A DNA stretch of 64,000 nt from Phycomyces nitens (GCA_022702545.1 JAHRBC010000001.1:9114001-9178000), one strand, 5' to 3'. Shown: positions 29,351-41,885, counted from the stretch's first letter. Notes: generated by a model not told the origin, from the letters alone. A program made the numbers and translations.

Positions 29351-31147
29351 TTACTGCCAGTCAACCAGTCTGGTGAGGGGTGTCTGGGGGATCTCAAAGA
29401 AAGAGTAGGCTAAAGAAGCATGCGATTGTCAGAGTATGTGGTTATTAATTAAGAGAGCCAACAATATATATATATGTATATATGTATACCTTTTCCTGCC
29501 ACGATGATGTCCAGAATTGGTCCAAGCAGCTCTTCATAGTCAACATTGTCTGTAAGATCTTTCTGGCCTGCTGTCCATTCGGTACTGAGGGCACCCATTT
29601 GAAACATGTCACTCTTTGAAAACGTACAGGGGAACATCTTGAACAGGCTCCCAAAGATGTCTGGATAGGTCTGTGGGGTGGGCAGCAGGTCGTTTACTAG
29701 GTAATATATGGGATACAGCTGGTCCACCTTTTGTTTGTAATCGATACAGGCTTCCAACAATGCTGATCTTCCCTGGATACTTTGGTCCATGACATCAACA
29801 TTTGTGAGGTTAAGCAGGAGAGAAGGTTTGAATGGCAAGGCAGCGGAGATGGCTTGGTTAATAGGAATGTCGCCAGAGACCTGGAGAAGAACAGATTCCA
29901 TCATACTCTTTCGTGTATCCGCACTCAGTCCACTCAAGAGGATCAGCTTACTAACTGGCATTTCATAGTTTTGGATCTCTAGATCTTCTCTTATCCCAAT
30001 ATCTCTAAAAGGCTTCTCAATCTCATCATCCACTGCTGCCTCGGTTCCCTTTGTCTTGACATCATCAGCATAACGTGCCTCGGACTCTACAAGGCTTCCT
30101 AGGTTTAAATGTAGAACACTAAACATATCCATGCCTCCCATCTTCATCATGATATCTGTGGCAGCTGCTGTAATGACTGGCATCTTGTCTGGAAACACAA
30201 GGAGATCCCTTGCCATCTGGCGATGCAAGTCGGCCTGGCGTTTGTTGGACGATGTTTCGTAGCGTAATGCAAATGCCAGAGATCCAAATTGAACAAGTCT
30301 CTCCTCAATAGCGAGTAGTTGGTCACTTCGAAGCACTCGAGAAAGAGGTTTTTCAGACATTGATCCATCTTCACTTGGCTTTAGCACATTTCGGAAACTG
30401 TTCAAGTGAGACTGAGCCCAATTCAATGCCTGCCACCCCGAGGCCACTTCTTCTTCGTCTGTAATCTCCCATTCGGTTCCATTATTAAAGAATGACATGG
30501 TATCCACGACCATTATTTCCTGTGGATCTACGCGTCCTCCCAAAGCACTTTCCTCGGCGCCCCATCCATAACCATCGCGTTCAATGATGCGTATTCCATG
30601 CCGCTTGTTGAGTTTAGTAAGATCAAATAGACTGGACCACTTGATCTCCGTCCAGTCATTAAGGGTGGCACAAGGCTCCATCAGTGTACGCCAATGAGTT
30701 GAACCTTCTCCAGCTGAGCACAGACGACGCAGTTCCTTTTTGTCCTGGGCCTCATAATGTTTGGCTAGAACAGGAAATGGTGCCCAGGCGTGGAACTTGC
30801 CGAGACGAATAGAGGGCGCGATGATAGTACGATTGGTTTCATGTCCAAGCCGGATTGCATTTCGAAGTGATTCATGCTGTTCTACAAAATTGCTAGAATG
30901 AAAAAAAAAAGGATATGAACAATTACTGGAGACCACATAATCATCTAATCCTGGATTCTAATTTCTTTTACCCATGGGGAAAATAAGATAGGTATTTCTC
31001 ATTTGAAGACTTTGGATATGTATAGATCTTTTGGGCCTGATCCTGCGAAAGAGACGATGAACTGAAGCTGGGTATAAAGACAACGGTTATGACTGAGAAC
31101 GCAATGAGAACAAGGAGGTAGAACAATGGGCGATTAGGTCGTTTCAT
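29351..31147 (-). CDS. O-fucosyltransferase-like type II membrane protein
   Basis: Probable Golgi/ER glycosyltransferase-like protein of the GT-B type related to protein O-fucosyltransferases; donor and acceptor are not known. Three exons (31147-30972, 30892-29490, 29409-29351) join in phase to 545 residues. The N-terminus is a short basic cap and one membrane segment (PLFYLLVLIAFSVITVVFI, residues 8-26), as in type II enzymes. The lumenal part begins YLSYFPHGNFVEQHESLRNA followed by ETNRTIIAPSIRLGKFHAW, the pattern of fungal O-fucosyltransferase-like families (FPHS/G-F-x-NQ-x-x-x-L/NRTLI-x-P). A C-terminal micro-exon of 59 nt gives YSFFEIPQTPLTRLVDWQ and stop; without it the frame would run into a (TA)n intron. 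Family placement is by motif likeness, not by search. Confidence 0.7.
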
Positions 31148-31951
31148 GGCTGTAGAATTGCAATCTAGTCAAGAAAAAGTAGCAACGCCAATAATAAAGA
31201 CAACACCACCAAACAACAAATGGAAAAAAGGGACCAGGAGCTGGATTCTTCTTCGTTTCCGGGCTGAGTTTATTCTCCAGGCCTATTGTGGGCATCTAAC
31301 CTTTTCCGCCCTGATTAGAATACATCGACACGTTTGCTGGTGCTTTATATCAAGATATACCCGTTGGATCTACGCCAAGAACAAGTTACAGCCACAAAGA
31401 GGCTGATTCTAGACGATAAAACAAACAAACTTGGGTCTTTCTATTTGCCTAGACATCTTTAAATGCACTACTAGAGTAAAAAAAAGAAAGAAAAAGAAAA
31501 AATCCAGACCAAGCCAACCGAAATTTACCTTGCATTCATGATACATTTACTATCCTTTAGGTATGTAAATAAATATTAAAGCCAGAATAATTGGCCAAAT
31601 AACTTGATAATGTTGAAATACCAAAGTTGTCCAGACTACATCAATACAAATTCAATATGAACTTGGGAATCTATAGTGTTTTTTTTTATTAGTTGGGTAA
31701 CCTTGAAGATGATATTCTACTAGCGTCCACATACACATTATGGCTGTCGTGTGTGCAATTAGGACTCTAAACAAGTATAAAGCAATTACTAGATATCGAC
31801 AAGGGGGTTTTTCAATATTTAAATATACCAAATTCAACTCTTTTGAAAATCAAATCTAATAAAACTATATTTATTCAAAGATTATACATTGACCTGTGAT
31901 AATACAAGGTATTTTGAATAGACATGCTTTATTTTTTTAAAAAATATATAT
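31148..31951. other. Intergenic DNA
   Basis: Promoter side of the O-fucosyltransferase-like gene and 3' side of glutamine synthetase. A/T-rich, with no gene seen. Confidence 0.5.
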
Positions 31952-33125
31952 TCAGATATCTGCACCGTATATCGACTTCATCACAATATCCGTTACACGG
32001 TAAGGATCAATATTGCTTGCAGGACGCCTGTCTTCAAAGTATCCTTTGCCTTCCTTTTCCACATGACGAGGAATACGGATAGAGACACCACGATTGGCCA
32101 CACCAGCACTAAACTGGTCTATCCGCCCTGTTTCATGGCGGCCAGTCAACCTCTGGTCGTTGTCTTGACCATAGACAGCAATATGCTCAGAATGACGTAA
32201 ACTGAGCTTCTTGATGGCGGCTTCAATGGCGGCAAATCCACCTTCTTCGCGCATCTCCAGACTAGAAAAGTTGGTATGGCATCCTGCACCATTCCATTCT
32301 CCCTTTACAGGCTTGGGGTGGATAGAGACAATTATCCCAAAGTCTTCGGCAACGCGATCAAGTAGATAGCGAGCAGCCCATAGATGATCTCCCATTGAAA
32401 TCCCTTCACAGGGGCCAACCTGGAACTCAAACTGGCCAGGTGCAACTTCGGCATTTACGCCCGATATATTGACGCCGGCAAACAGACATGCACGGTAATG
32501 AGCCTCGATGATATCTCTTCCAAAGATTTTTCCTGATCCTACACCACAGTAATACTTTCCCTGCGGAGGTGTTAATAAAGAATTAATAAAGATTAATAAA
32601 AAAAGTACCTGAGGCTCAGGAAGACCGTGTTTTGGCCACCCATAGGGCTTGTTTGTCTCGGGATCAAATAGCATGTATTCTTGCTCGATTCCAAACCAAG
32701 GCTTTTTATCAGCATGTTCAGTCATGATCTTTTCACAGGAAGAGCGATAGTTTGTCGCGTGTGGGGTTCCGTCTAGAAACCAATTTCTCAGTAACCATGC
32801 CAACCCAGATTTTAATCAATTTGTTACCAGGATTGTAAGTGTCGCAAATGACAAACTTGTTATTGCCACCACGAAAAGGATCAGAAAACAAGGCAACAGG
32901 GCGGATAAGGATATCTGAATCTCTGCCGGTTGATTGACCGGTAGAAGAACCATCATAGTTCCATTCAGACAGACAGGCGGCAGACTTTGGAATCTTGTCT
33001 ACTGTCTTTGTTTTGGACCGAAGCTGATTGAAGCCATCAATCCAGACATACTCGACCTGTACCTGGCCTTTTTGGTCCAGCTCAAGGTACTTTTGGAGGA
33101 TAGCATTATTCGATAACACGGCCAT
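31952..33125 (-). CDS. gln1: Glutamine synthetase (eukaryotic GSII)
   Basis: Cytosolic enzyme that makes glutamine from glutamate, ammonia and ATP; main entry of ammonium into organic nitrogen. Three exons (33125-32828, 32772-32609, 32560-31952) join in phase to 356 residues, the normal GSII length. The beta-grasp part shows [13 protein letters not shown] (Asp latch region). The catalytic part shows [40 protein letters not shown] (ATP/glutamate site), [20 protein letters not shown] and RGVSIRIPR, then [13 protein letters not shown] with the conserved ExRRPxxxxxPY end. No missing key residue was noticed. The start is the only ATG giving the usual short N-terminus. Confidence 0.96.
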
Positions 33126-34300
33126 GACGACAAGGGAGAGAGAGATAAGATAAAAAGACCAGACAAGATAAGACAATGTGTATTTATACTTGATGGTTTG
33201 TCAAGTCTAATTCTTCCAAAGTCAAAATTAGAAGCAGAAATGCATCTTGTAAAGAAAGGGGGGCATATATTGATGTTTATGGTCTAGCCTTCCATGTTAT
33301 TATACATATATCTCTTGAGCCATGTATACTAACAACTGCCTGAGTCGCATTACTATGAGCTATTTACTTTTTTAATATATACCTTGTCCAAAAGTACCAA
33401 TGATAAATGCGCGATTTTACGAATAAGTCTATCCCCAAGCATCCTTTGTTATTCACATGCAACCTGGTAAGCCATCAACAGATGTTGAATGCTCGTCTGT
33501 ATAAAAAGGTTAGATGCTTATATACTCTTGGATTTCATTTAAATGTTTTCACCCATTGTTCTTCAAGGAGCCCTAGAGTTGTGAGGATACCTTTATGCAA
33601 TATAGGAGCAATAAAAAGGTGCCTTTACTAGTCTCAACCAGAAAAACAACAACAGTGACCAGCGCAGTTTCTGCGCAAAAAAAAAAAGAAAAAAGAAAAA
33701 AGAAGCTTTAGTAGACCTACGCATAATTCACTCTCCTGCACAAACTGTGCCCATGTAAATCTCCCTGATTTCATTTGGCTTATTTATATCTGACAGTCGA
33801 CTGTAGTATTTGGTGCGAATGATTCTATATCATTACACAACATGCAGATTCTAATGGACTACGAGTGATTATCTAATAGTATTCAATTAATCTAAACCGA
33901 GTCTATGTTTGTACACCAAGAACAATATATACACACACTCTCCTTGGATGTCAGAACTCATCTGTCCCTTTCCCCCCCAAACTTTCCATATTCTTTAAAA
34001 ATACCAAGTGTCAATCCCGCAAATTTAATGCAGGGATCTCTTCTTCATTGACTAGTTCTAGTCTCACCAATAGTACGTCATAACTGTCATATTCAATACT
34101 CGTCCAAAGAATCATAGGCATCGATCGTAAAACACAAGGACATGCTCTAAAGATCCCATGTAGTGTATATTTGTGCATTATTAGAATAAAATATTAATAT
34201 AAAAAAAAGTATTTATTCATCGTGGTTTAATTTTATGTTTAGAATACGTTATTCCTTTCACACAATCCCTCTCTAGTCAGAGTAAAACAATTTTTGGAGT
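33126..34300. other. Intergenic DNA upstream of glutamine synthetase
   Basis: No coding frame supported. It carries the glutamine synthetase promoter side; a poly-A/AAAG tract lies at 33675-33704. Fungal nitrogen-regulated promoters use GATA sites, but isolated GATA words are too common here to call. Confidence 0.45.
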
Positions 34301-37300
34301 CTAACGTCCTTGGTTGGATCTGGGAGGCCCTGATGGAGGAGGACGAGCCCACTGCTGGTATTGTCCCATTGGAGGAGGGCCGGCGTTTGCGGGTGCACCC
34401 TGTTGAGGTGCATAAGGACCGGGAGCATAAGAGGTTGGTGTGCCCTGCTGCTGCTGCTGCATATGTTGTTGTTGTTGATGTTGTTGTTGCTGTTGATGTT
34501 GCTGTTGTTGTTGCTGCTGCTGCTGCTGGTACATCATATGCTGTGGCGGTGCCTGAGTGTGGGGACCAGGGGGACCAATTGGTGGTCCTGTTGGAGGAGG
34601 TCTCACGTACTGGTTAGAAATTGGAGGTGTTGGTGTAGACCGAGCACCAGGTGGGGGAGTAAAGTGGCCAGTGGGTCGCTGCTGCTGTGGCTGTCTGGAA
34701 ATAGGCGTTGGTGCAGTGGCTCCCTTGGGTGGTGGTGGCAGAGGGTTAGTGGCATGCGATGACATTGGTGCATTGTGTTGGCCAAACTGAGGCTGCTGCT
34801 GATGTTGCTGCTGTTGCTGACCAGGAGGAGTGGGAGCAAAGGCAGAAGAAGATGGCACGTTGGGGAATGGCGATACAACACGGTTGGCTCCAGCCATAGC
34901 AGGCTTGGGGCTTCTTACAGTGGGCTGAGAAGCAAGCATTGGTGGGTCATTCCATGCACCAGCTGGGGCCTTTGGAGGAGCAGGAGGTCCATCAGTAGAG
35001 GCAGCTCTGGGAGGTCCGGCTCCAATTGGTGGGGGAGGAAGAGGAATAGTGGGCTGTACAGATCCATACGTGTTTCCATAAGATGAAAAGTTTCCAGCCT
35101 GGCCATAGTTTCCATACGAGCTAGTTCCAGTAGGCTGGTTGTAGCTGCTGGTGTTTGTGGTTGGGGCGTAGGCATTATTGGTAGCTGGAGTATAGGCATT
35201 ATTTGTAGCAGCTGGAGTATAAGTGCTGGTAGCTGGAGTATAAGTACTGGGAGCTGGGGCATAAGTACTGGCTGTGGTAGTTGGGTTATAAGCATTGGAA
35301 GCTGGTTGGCTATATGGGTTCACAGTAGGCTGGCCATAAGCACTAAACGTGGTGGGTGTATTGTAGGCACCTTGGGTGTAAGCATTCTGCTGTGCAAGCG
35401 CTGGCTGCTGGGCATTTCCTCTGGGAACTGTGTTTGCTGATGGTGCATAAGGTGGTGCAGCATGGCTGGTAGGAAGATTGACGGATGCATCCGAGGACTG
35501 GTATGGTTTGTAGGCATCATAAAGCTGCGACTGAGCCTGTGCGTGGGGTTGTGCGGTTTCCTGAGCACTGGCACCCAATGCACTGGCATTTCCGCCCGAG
35601 AGAGGGTGGGATTCAAAGGGAAACAAGGGCTGTGCATAGACACCAGAGCTTGCTTCAGAGGCACACGCACGGTATACACGGTCTCGGATTACAGACAAGC
35701 GATCAGAGAGCGATTTACGGTATATCGCAGGTGTAAGGTCAATGTACTTTTGAGCAGTAGCCAATCTGCCCTGAGTAGCCAATAATTCAGCATACTCGCA
35801 ATACTTATCATACAGGCTAGACAGAGGATATTCAGCAGGACGCTTCTCTTCTGTGGCCTCACCCAAAGCATCGTCTTCATAACCAATTGCCTTGCGGAAG
35901 ATTGTGACCTTTTCGATCAACTTTTGGAGACTAGCACCAAGCTTGGTCTCGGTCCGCTCTTCCTGGGCCTCTTGTTCTTGTTCGATAATCCAAATGTTGG
36001 ATACCTTTTCAAGGTTACCAGAGGCAAGATAGCAGAGAGTTGCATGACGTCTATAAGCATTAGATTTCTCATTATCGTCCTCTGCCTTCCAGGCATCTTC
36101 CAGACGAAGACCCAAACTCTCACACAGGACACCAAACTGTTCGGTTCTGGCAAAGGTACACAACACAACCACAACTGAAGTCCACTCATCCAAAGATGCG
36201 GTCTCGACCACAGATGAAAGATCCTCGCTCATGATACTCTCCAAAAGGCGCAAATAAGAGGTCTTTTTGGCCTGACGCTCAAAGTATATCTTTTGTGTAC
36301 GAGCCAAAAGATCACCACCACTGCAGATGGCCAACAAGAGTGCGTCCGAGAGACGCTCAGAGTCCAAGCAGAGCTGGACAGCGGATTCAAAATCTCCAAG
36401 AACAATGGAGCGGGTAATAAGCTTATCAGTATCTGAGCTGTCGACGGGATAGAGTCGAAGGGCTTCGCGAGGAATGGCAGGAACAAGAGGTGTCTGAGGA
36501 ATGAATTCCTCCTCGTCATCCAAGGCGGCATTTTCAGCCTTTGCAAAGAAGTCTTCTTCAGGAGAGGCAGCATCAGAAGATTGGAAGAGTCCAGACAGTT
36601 TATCAGGGGTCTCCTCTGAGGTCAACTCTTCGTCTTCCTCTGGTGATTTTGGTGTCTCTTCAGATTCCTCGGCAGTCTCTGGCTCAGCTTCTTCTGTAGC
36701 CTGTTCTTCAGACTTTTCGGTTGCTGGTGTAGAGTCTTCGCTCTCTTTGGCTGCATCGGCTGCCTTTTTGTTGGCAGTGGCTGCCTTTTTGTTGGCAGTG
36801 GCTGCAGCAACTGCTGTGATAACCTCACTCTTTTCAAATCCGAGATGCTTCATCAGCTGTTCTCTGGCATCGTCTGCAAACAATGTACGCAAAACTTCCC
36901 ATGCCTCTTTATCGTCTTTGGACTCTTCAGAGGTAGACTGGCCACAACGCTCATCAATCAATTGATCGACTGTCTGTTGTTCCAGAGCAGTCTCCAGTTC
37001 GTCTGATCGCTTGACAATCTCTGGCTCAGTGACAATGGGACGAATGCTGACCTTGCGTGGAATAACCTGGTGGGCAGGAGCAGATCCGGGAGGAAGGTTG
37101 GCTGTGGCCTGGGTAATTGCCTGGCCAGCCTTGTTGCTAAATGTTACAAGCTTTCCACCGAAACCAAATGAGGCGCCCACAGGCTTACGGAGCCACTTTG
37201 GGGGCTGCTTGAGGGCAAACGAAGGTGTCTGAGGTGCAGCAGCAGCAGAGATACCAGCAAAAGGATCGTCAGATACCACTGGCTGCTCTTGGGGTGCTGC

Positions 37301-38847
37301 TTCATCGTTGCTTGAACCTTGAAGAGAAAAGACGTTGATCTAGTGGTGGTGGTGATGAGCCAAGCTGGAGAAAACAAGAAAAGAATTCTTCTATTTTTTT
37401 TTACAAGACTAATATCAAGCAAATCCTACCTTTCCATCAAAGGATGCCGAAGCCAAAAGATCAGGGTTTCTAGGGCACCACTCGGCTTGGAAGGTCCAGT
37501 TGGTGCTCTGGGAAAGTTCACCAAGAAGTTCTCCTGAACGAGGGTTCCAGCAGAGGGTTTTGCAATCCTTGCTGCATGACATGAGCAAATCAGCATCCTG
37601 GCGACACCAGGAAACACCCATAACACCCTTTTGATGACCAGTAAGAGTCTTTTCGGGAGAGTGAGCGTGACGAAGATCCCACAAGGTAATAACTGGGTTG
37701 TTGTCGTCCTCAGAAGCTGCCACCAGTTGAGTGGCCTGAACAGAATGCATTAAGACCAAATGCCCAATTTAATGATAAATACTTACAACATCAGGGTGCC
37801 ATGAAACAGAGCTTGTGCCTCTTCTACTTCCACCACCTCCAGAGTTTTGTCCGCCATAAGCTAATGACATGACTTCCTTTCGGCTTCTAAGATCCCAGAC
37901 AACAGTATATCCAGTTGTAGAAGAAGTAGCCAGAATATGAGCAACCTGATTATTCCATGCTACGCTAGTAATATCATCGAGTTTGTTTGAGCGTGCTCCG
38001 GGTGTATAGGGCTTATTTGGAGTAGATAGATCCCAGATATAAACCTAAAAAATAAAAAGCATATTTTGTAAGCCAAATATACACCTTATATATATATACA
38101 TATATAATATATCACATCTCTTCTTGTTGTTGATCTATATCTATACATGATATCTAAAGCCAATTGCATACCTCGTTATTGCTGCCAGCAGATGCCAACA
38201 GATTAGACTGAAGAGGACTGAAATCGAGACCACGTAGGGTGCCAGTGTGGGTCGAGTTTCTTGAGATCAAACACGCGTCGGCACTTGAGGATCAAATGAG
38301 ATACACAAAAGAAGTATCGATTGAATATATTAGGATCCACTTTTACTATAATCGATCCAGCACATTCTTTCTCTTTTTTTTTATCCCAATGATAAACTAC
38401 AGCTATCTGTTCCTTTATCAACAGTCTTACCTCTGGTTATCCAGAATAGCAGATGGATCCCAGAGTTCAAGTTCACCACTTTCCATGCCACCTACAATTA
38501 CACCAAAAGGCTTTTCAGGTGTAGCATGACCCCAGGCAAGTGTATTGAATCTACAGAATAGATGAGGTATTGATTAGCTTATTATTCTTTATTTTGGAAT
38601 CCAAATTACTTGGACATTGAGGATGGACTTCTTACCTTGCATTGGTGCTGACTTTTCCGGCCGAGGCAAGACCTTGAGTGCCCTGAGTGTTTGTTAGGTC
38701 AAGGTGAAAGAGTTCGAGCTCTGACGCGTTTGAGAAAGAGTCATCAAGTGCTCCAGATACTGTTCCAGCTGCGATGATGGGTGGTTGCTGTCCAGGACCC
38801 CATGCAAAGGTGGCGGTTCTGTGAATTTCGTTTAGTTTCTTGGCCAT
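34301..38847 (-). CDS. sec31: Sec31, outer-coat subunit of COPII vesicles
   Basis: With Sec13 it forms the cage of COPII vesicles that bud from the ER, and its proline-rich part stimulates Sar1 GTPase. Six exons (38847-38636, 38550-38431, 38283-38172, 38044-37787, 37735-37430, 37339-34301) join in phase to 1,348 residues. The N-terminal third is a WD40 propeller starting MAKKLNEIHRTATFAWGPG, with repeats ending LELWDPS, VYIWDLS, YTVVWDLRS, ITLWDLRH and KTLCWNPRS. A Pro/Glu/Ala-rich charged insert and the alpha-solenoid follow (FESAVQLCLDSERLSDALLL). The last 400 residues are Pro/Gln/Ala-rich with Tyr-containing YxPxxx repeats, PPP blocks and an interrupted poly-Gln/His run (about 34443-34532). 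Order and length fit Sec31. An ATG-proximal conserved N-terminus fixes the start. Confidence 0.95.
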
Positions 38848-39407
38848 TATTCGAACCTTGCCCCTGTTGTAGTTGTTCTATTGTTGTGAGCGTGTGGTGG
38901 TTAATATTTGGCGGTAGTTTGGATTGAGGCGGTGGGAGGTGGTGGTCTGATGATAATGATGGAATACCTGATGAGGATGATTTTCGGTGGACCAACAGAC
39001 TTACTCAACACCAGCACTATGGCTTTCTGTCCCACTACGTGTATCGCACTCAGGCAATCGGGTGTTGAACTCGGGCATGATGTCAGCACAAGCGATAGAT
39101 ATCCCTCAATCCTTTTTCTTTCCTTATTTTAAAGGTTTAAAATCCTGTGCTTCTTGTTCTCATTTGTGGTCTTCTTTTTGTTTGTTTGGTGTGCTTTTGA
39201 AGGGTAGGGCTGCCTAGAGATTGATGGCTATTGAGGCAATCCTTCCAAGGATCAGGCATTTCTACATAAACTTGACGATATTTCTCTTTGATTGGCCTAT
39301 TGCCAGACAGACACTCGAAAATAAGCCTATCAAACACCATCGGTGATCACTTTGTGTCGTACATATATGCTAAACTAGGAACCAATATCCCTTCATTTAT
39401 CTTGACA
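38848..39407. promoter_or_regulatory. Divergent intergenic region between sec31 and an unknown gene
   Basis: 560 bp separate two divergent starts and probably hold both promoters. CCACC/GGTGG-rich sequence lies near 38890-38950. No individual factor site can be claimed. Confidence 0.4.
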
Positions 39408-40379
39408 ATGGTTGGGACTAGTCTTTTTCTTTGCATGGAGAATGATTCCATTGCGAATGCAAGGTAATATTGCCCAAACAGTGGTTATTCCAAAAGTGGG
39501 CCTGTGTTTCTGACTTGTTGAAAAGGACCATTATTGACTTTGTGGTCCTTCAGTTGAAGAAAAAGTGGACACTTGAGCAAGACTTGGGCCCCGGGTTGGC
39601 TGGAGCAGTTGAGCCATGGGGACTTGTGTTTGTGTCGAATGTTGAGCACCTAGAGTGCGTTTTGAGGGAGAGAATGGTGCAGGTGCCCCATGAAGATGGA
39701 CAGCCTGTTGCGAATGAAAAGTATCTTGATGCAATACGCCTATGGTAAGTAAGCCTTGTTTTGGTTTCTATAGACTTTTATTAAGCCTGTTCAGCACTGT
39801 CAAGAATATCCATGAACTGAGAGCAGTCCTGAGTGGACTGCACTTGCATGCGACGGTGGATAGTCACAATAAAAGTCCCAATCTGCTGGAATGGATGGAA
39901 TCCGAGAAGGACGGACAGCCTCCGTGTGTGATGGTGGTAATGGACTTACTTGACCTTCAGCTCTCGAGCGATCTTGCTCAGTCTGGTACAAAGGCCCAGG
40001 GAACTGCGACAGTGACTGGCGAGGTGTACCTACCAGAGCCCAGCGGACAAATGAATGCTGATCCTAAACGATATCTTCAGATCAAGTAAGACACCCCCCC
40101 CCTTGATTATAACAGGAAATTTATCCACAGCTCAGATTGGTAGGTCTGAGTCATACACTTGCTGCATTGGAAGAAGCCCGTCACTATTTAAACGGATACT
40201 GCAGACAGCGATGGGAAACCAATTTAGGTTTTCCGGACTACCGAGAGACTGATCTGCTGGTGACCAGCAAGGACTGTCCTGGGTTGTCTGGAGACCAGGG
40301 GGAGCTGGCCCAGGAAGAAAGGGTTGGCTGGGAGAACATTCAACGCGTCTTGGGATATTATATCCAGCAGGTTGTTTAG
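39408..40379 (+). CDS. Conserved-looking hypothetical protein, four exons
   Basis: Not recognised. ATG 39408 opens MVGTSLFLCMENDSIANA; a 63-nt intron with a CTGAC branch-like motif joins to TIIDFVVLQLKKKWTLEQDL, a second intron joins to TVKNIHELRAVLSGLHLHAT, and a third (acceptor CTCAG) joins to LVGLSHTLAALEEARHYLNG. The stop is TAG at 40377-40379. The product is about 250 residues, soluble, with no membrane segment and no motif I can name; Leu/Glu-rich helices dominate. Three frame-preserving introns argue that it is a real gene. The start could be one of the two in-frame ATGs close together. It shares its promoter region with sec31 on the other strand. Confidence 0.7.
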
Positions 40380-40423
40380 AAATCTCATGTAAATTTTTCC
40401 AAAAATTAAATAAGCGGTCCTTG

Positions 40424-40617
40424 ATGGTCTTCTCTAATGACCCACATGCATGGGACTGTCATCTAGATTTTTTTTTAACCAGGTCGCTGGTTAAACAAAT
40501 AACTTGGAGACTTCGGAACGGAAGGCAAAATATTTAGTCTGCGCACCATCATTCTCTCCATCTCCTCGGCCTGATGCCAAGATACAGGTCCCAAGTGCAA
40601 AACCAAAGATGATTTAA
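40424..40617 (+). promoter_or_regulatory. Cluster of short upstream ORFs in the leader of the bZIP gene
   Basis: The 290 bp before the bZIP start hold at least four short ORFs on the same strand: 40424-40537 (37 codons), 40446-40466 (MHGTVI), 40574-40612 (MPRYRSQVQNQR) and 40609-40617 (MI). Several uORFs before a Gcn4-type bZIP gene are the arrangement that gives eIF2-alpha-dependent translation control in yeast GCN4 and Neurospora cpc-1. Whether all lie in the mRNA depends on the transcription start, which cannot be seen. Confidence 0.5.
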
Positions 40618-40670
40618 ACTCGTCGTATTTTGTCTGCATTGATCGTCTCTTTACTCTACTTACACACAAA

Positions 40671-41288
40671 ATGGCCCAAATGATCCACACCCCTAATGAA
40701 CTCCAAATGGACATGTTTTACAAGGCATTAAATCCAAATACTGTCGATGAATGGCTGGAGCACGACCTTATTGAAGCCGGTCTCTTGACCAACGATACCC
40801 CCACAAAACAAGACTTCTCTGCCCTGCCCACAGCCCCTCCCACACCGGCCGAATCCCCAATCGAGTCTATCAAGCCCCTCTCACCCTCCCCCGCGCTCTC
40901 AAATCCACAACTCGCATCCTTCCTCAAGGTCGTCGCTCTCCTGGGTTCCCTGTCCACAAGCAATCGCTCCCAAAAACCACACCGCACACGAAATCCCTCT
41001 CAGCTCCCACCCAATCCTCCAAACATTATCTCCAAACGCCAAAAGAACACGGACGCTGCACGCCGGTCGCGCCAACGGAAACTGTTCAAGATGGAAACGC
41101 TGGAACGCCGAGTAAGAGACCTAGAGGCCAACAACGGACAACTACAGCAACACATCACAACATCAGAACAGGAACGCAATCAGTCAGCAGCACGGGCAGC
41201 AGCAGGAAAACAGCGAATGGAAGCACTGGAGGCTCAACTGGCGGCCGCACATGCATTACTCTTGAACACCAACCCATCCCCTCCCTGA
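40671..41288 (+). CDS. Gcn4/CPC1-type bZIP transcription factor
   Basis: Predicted nuclear activator; the closest known family is Gcn4/CPC1, the general amino-acid control regulator. A single exon encodes 205 residues. The N-terminus has an acidic, Pro/Ser/Thr-rich activation-type region (WLEHDLIEAGL, FSALPTAPPTPAESP) and the C-terminus carries bZIP at about residues 122-195. The basic region KRQKNTDAARRSRQRK (residues 122-137) keeps the invariant Asn126 and Arg134 and matches Gcn4 NTEAARRSRARK nearly residue for residue. The zipper begins METLERRVRDLEANN, but its C-terminal half is Gln/Ala-rich and Leu spacing is weaker than in Gcn4. Codons are unusually C-rich for this window (CCC, CTC), perhaps reflecting high expression. 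An upstream-ORF cluster precedes it. Confidence 0.88.
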   Translation: MAQMIHTPNELQMDMFYKALNPNTVDEWLEHDLIEAGLLTNDTPTKQDFSALPTAPPTPAESPIESIKPLSPSPALSNPQLASFLKVVALLGSLSTSNRSQKPHRTRNPSQLPPNPPNIISKRQKNTDAARRSRQRKLFKMETLERRVRDLEANNGQLQQHITTSEQERNQSAARAAAGKQRMEALEAQLAAAHALLLNTNPSPP

Positions 41289-41406
41289 CCTCAATTGAAA
41301 GACATCAACTGCCAAGATAACAAAGAAAACAAAAAAATCTTGCTATCAACCCCATCCGTCTGATTCTTTGAAATGGTGCAAACCAATTTACAGACCTTCT
41401 AACCCG

Positions 41407-41885
41407 ACTTGCTTTGCCTGAGATGGCTAGAGTTTAGTTTCTTTGCATAGATTTCCGTGTGTCTTGTCTAAGTGGGCTATCTTCATTGTTTTTTCAAAAA
41501 GAGTAATCTGTAAAGAAAAAAAATGAGTTATGGTTTGTCAAAGTGTCTAGTCTCTCTTTCTTTTTCTTTCCTAACTCTTTTTCAACTTGCTTTGCCTGAG
41601 ATGGCTAGAGTCTAGTTTCTTTGCCCCCCCATAGATTTGCCAAAATTGCGAGAGAGTCTTTCATTTTTTCAAAATTTCACAATATTGTAAAAAATGAGTA
41701 ATGGTTTGTCAAAGTGTCCGGTCCCCTCGTCTCTTTCTTTTTCCTAACTCTTTTTCAACTTGCTTTACCTGAGATGGTTAGAGTATAGTGTTTTCCAATA
41801 GATATCCATGTCTAAATTACGAGTATTTTTTGTTCAAAACATTTGTAAGAAGAAAAATATATAAATATGGTTTGTCTACAGGTTA
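41407..41885. repeat. Tandem repeat, three copies of about 175 bp
   Basis: The anchor acttgctttgcctgagatgg recurs at 41407, 41585 and (with changes) 41758. A second anchor, atggtttgtcaaagtgtc, follows each time at 41530, 41701 and (partly) 41867. Periods are 166-178 bp, and divergence rises toward the right copy. The array starts about 120 bp past the bZIP stop codon, so it lies in or just beyond its 3' UTR. Homopyrimidine runs (tctctttctttttc) sit between anchors. Confidence 0.8.

Noticed and set aside
34294..34790. Val/Ala- or Leu-rich plus-strand frames opposite the end of sec31
   Set aside because: Antisense readings of the poly-Gln/Pro tail of Sec31.
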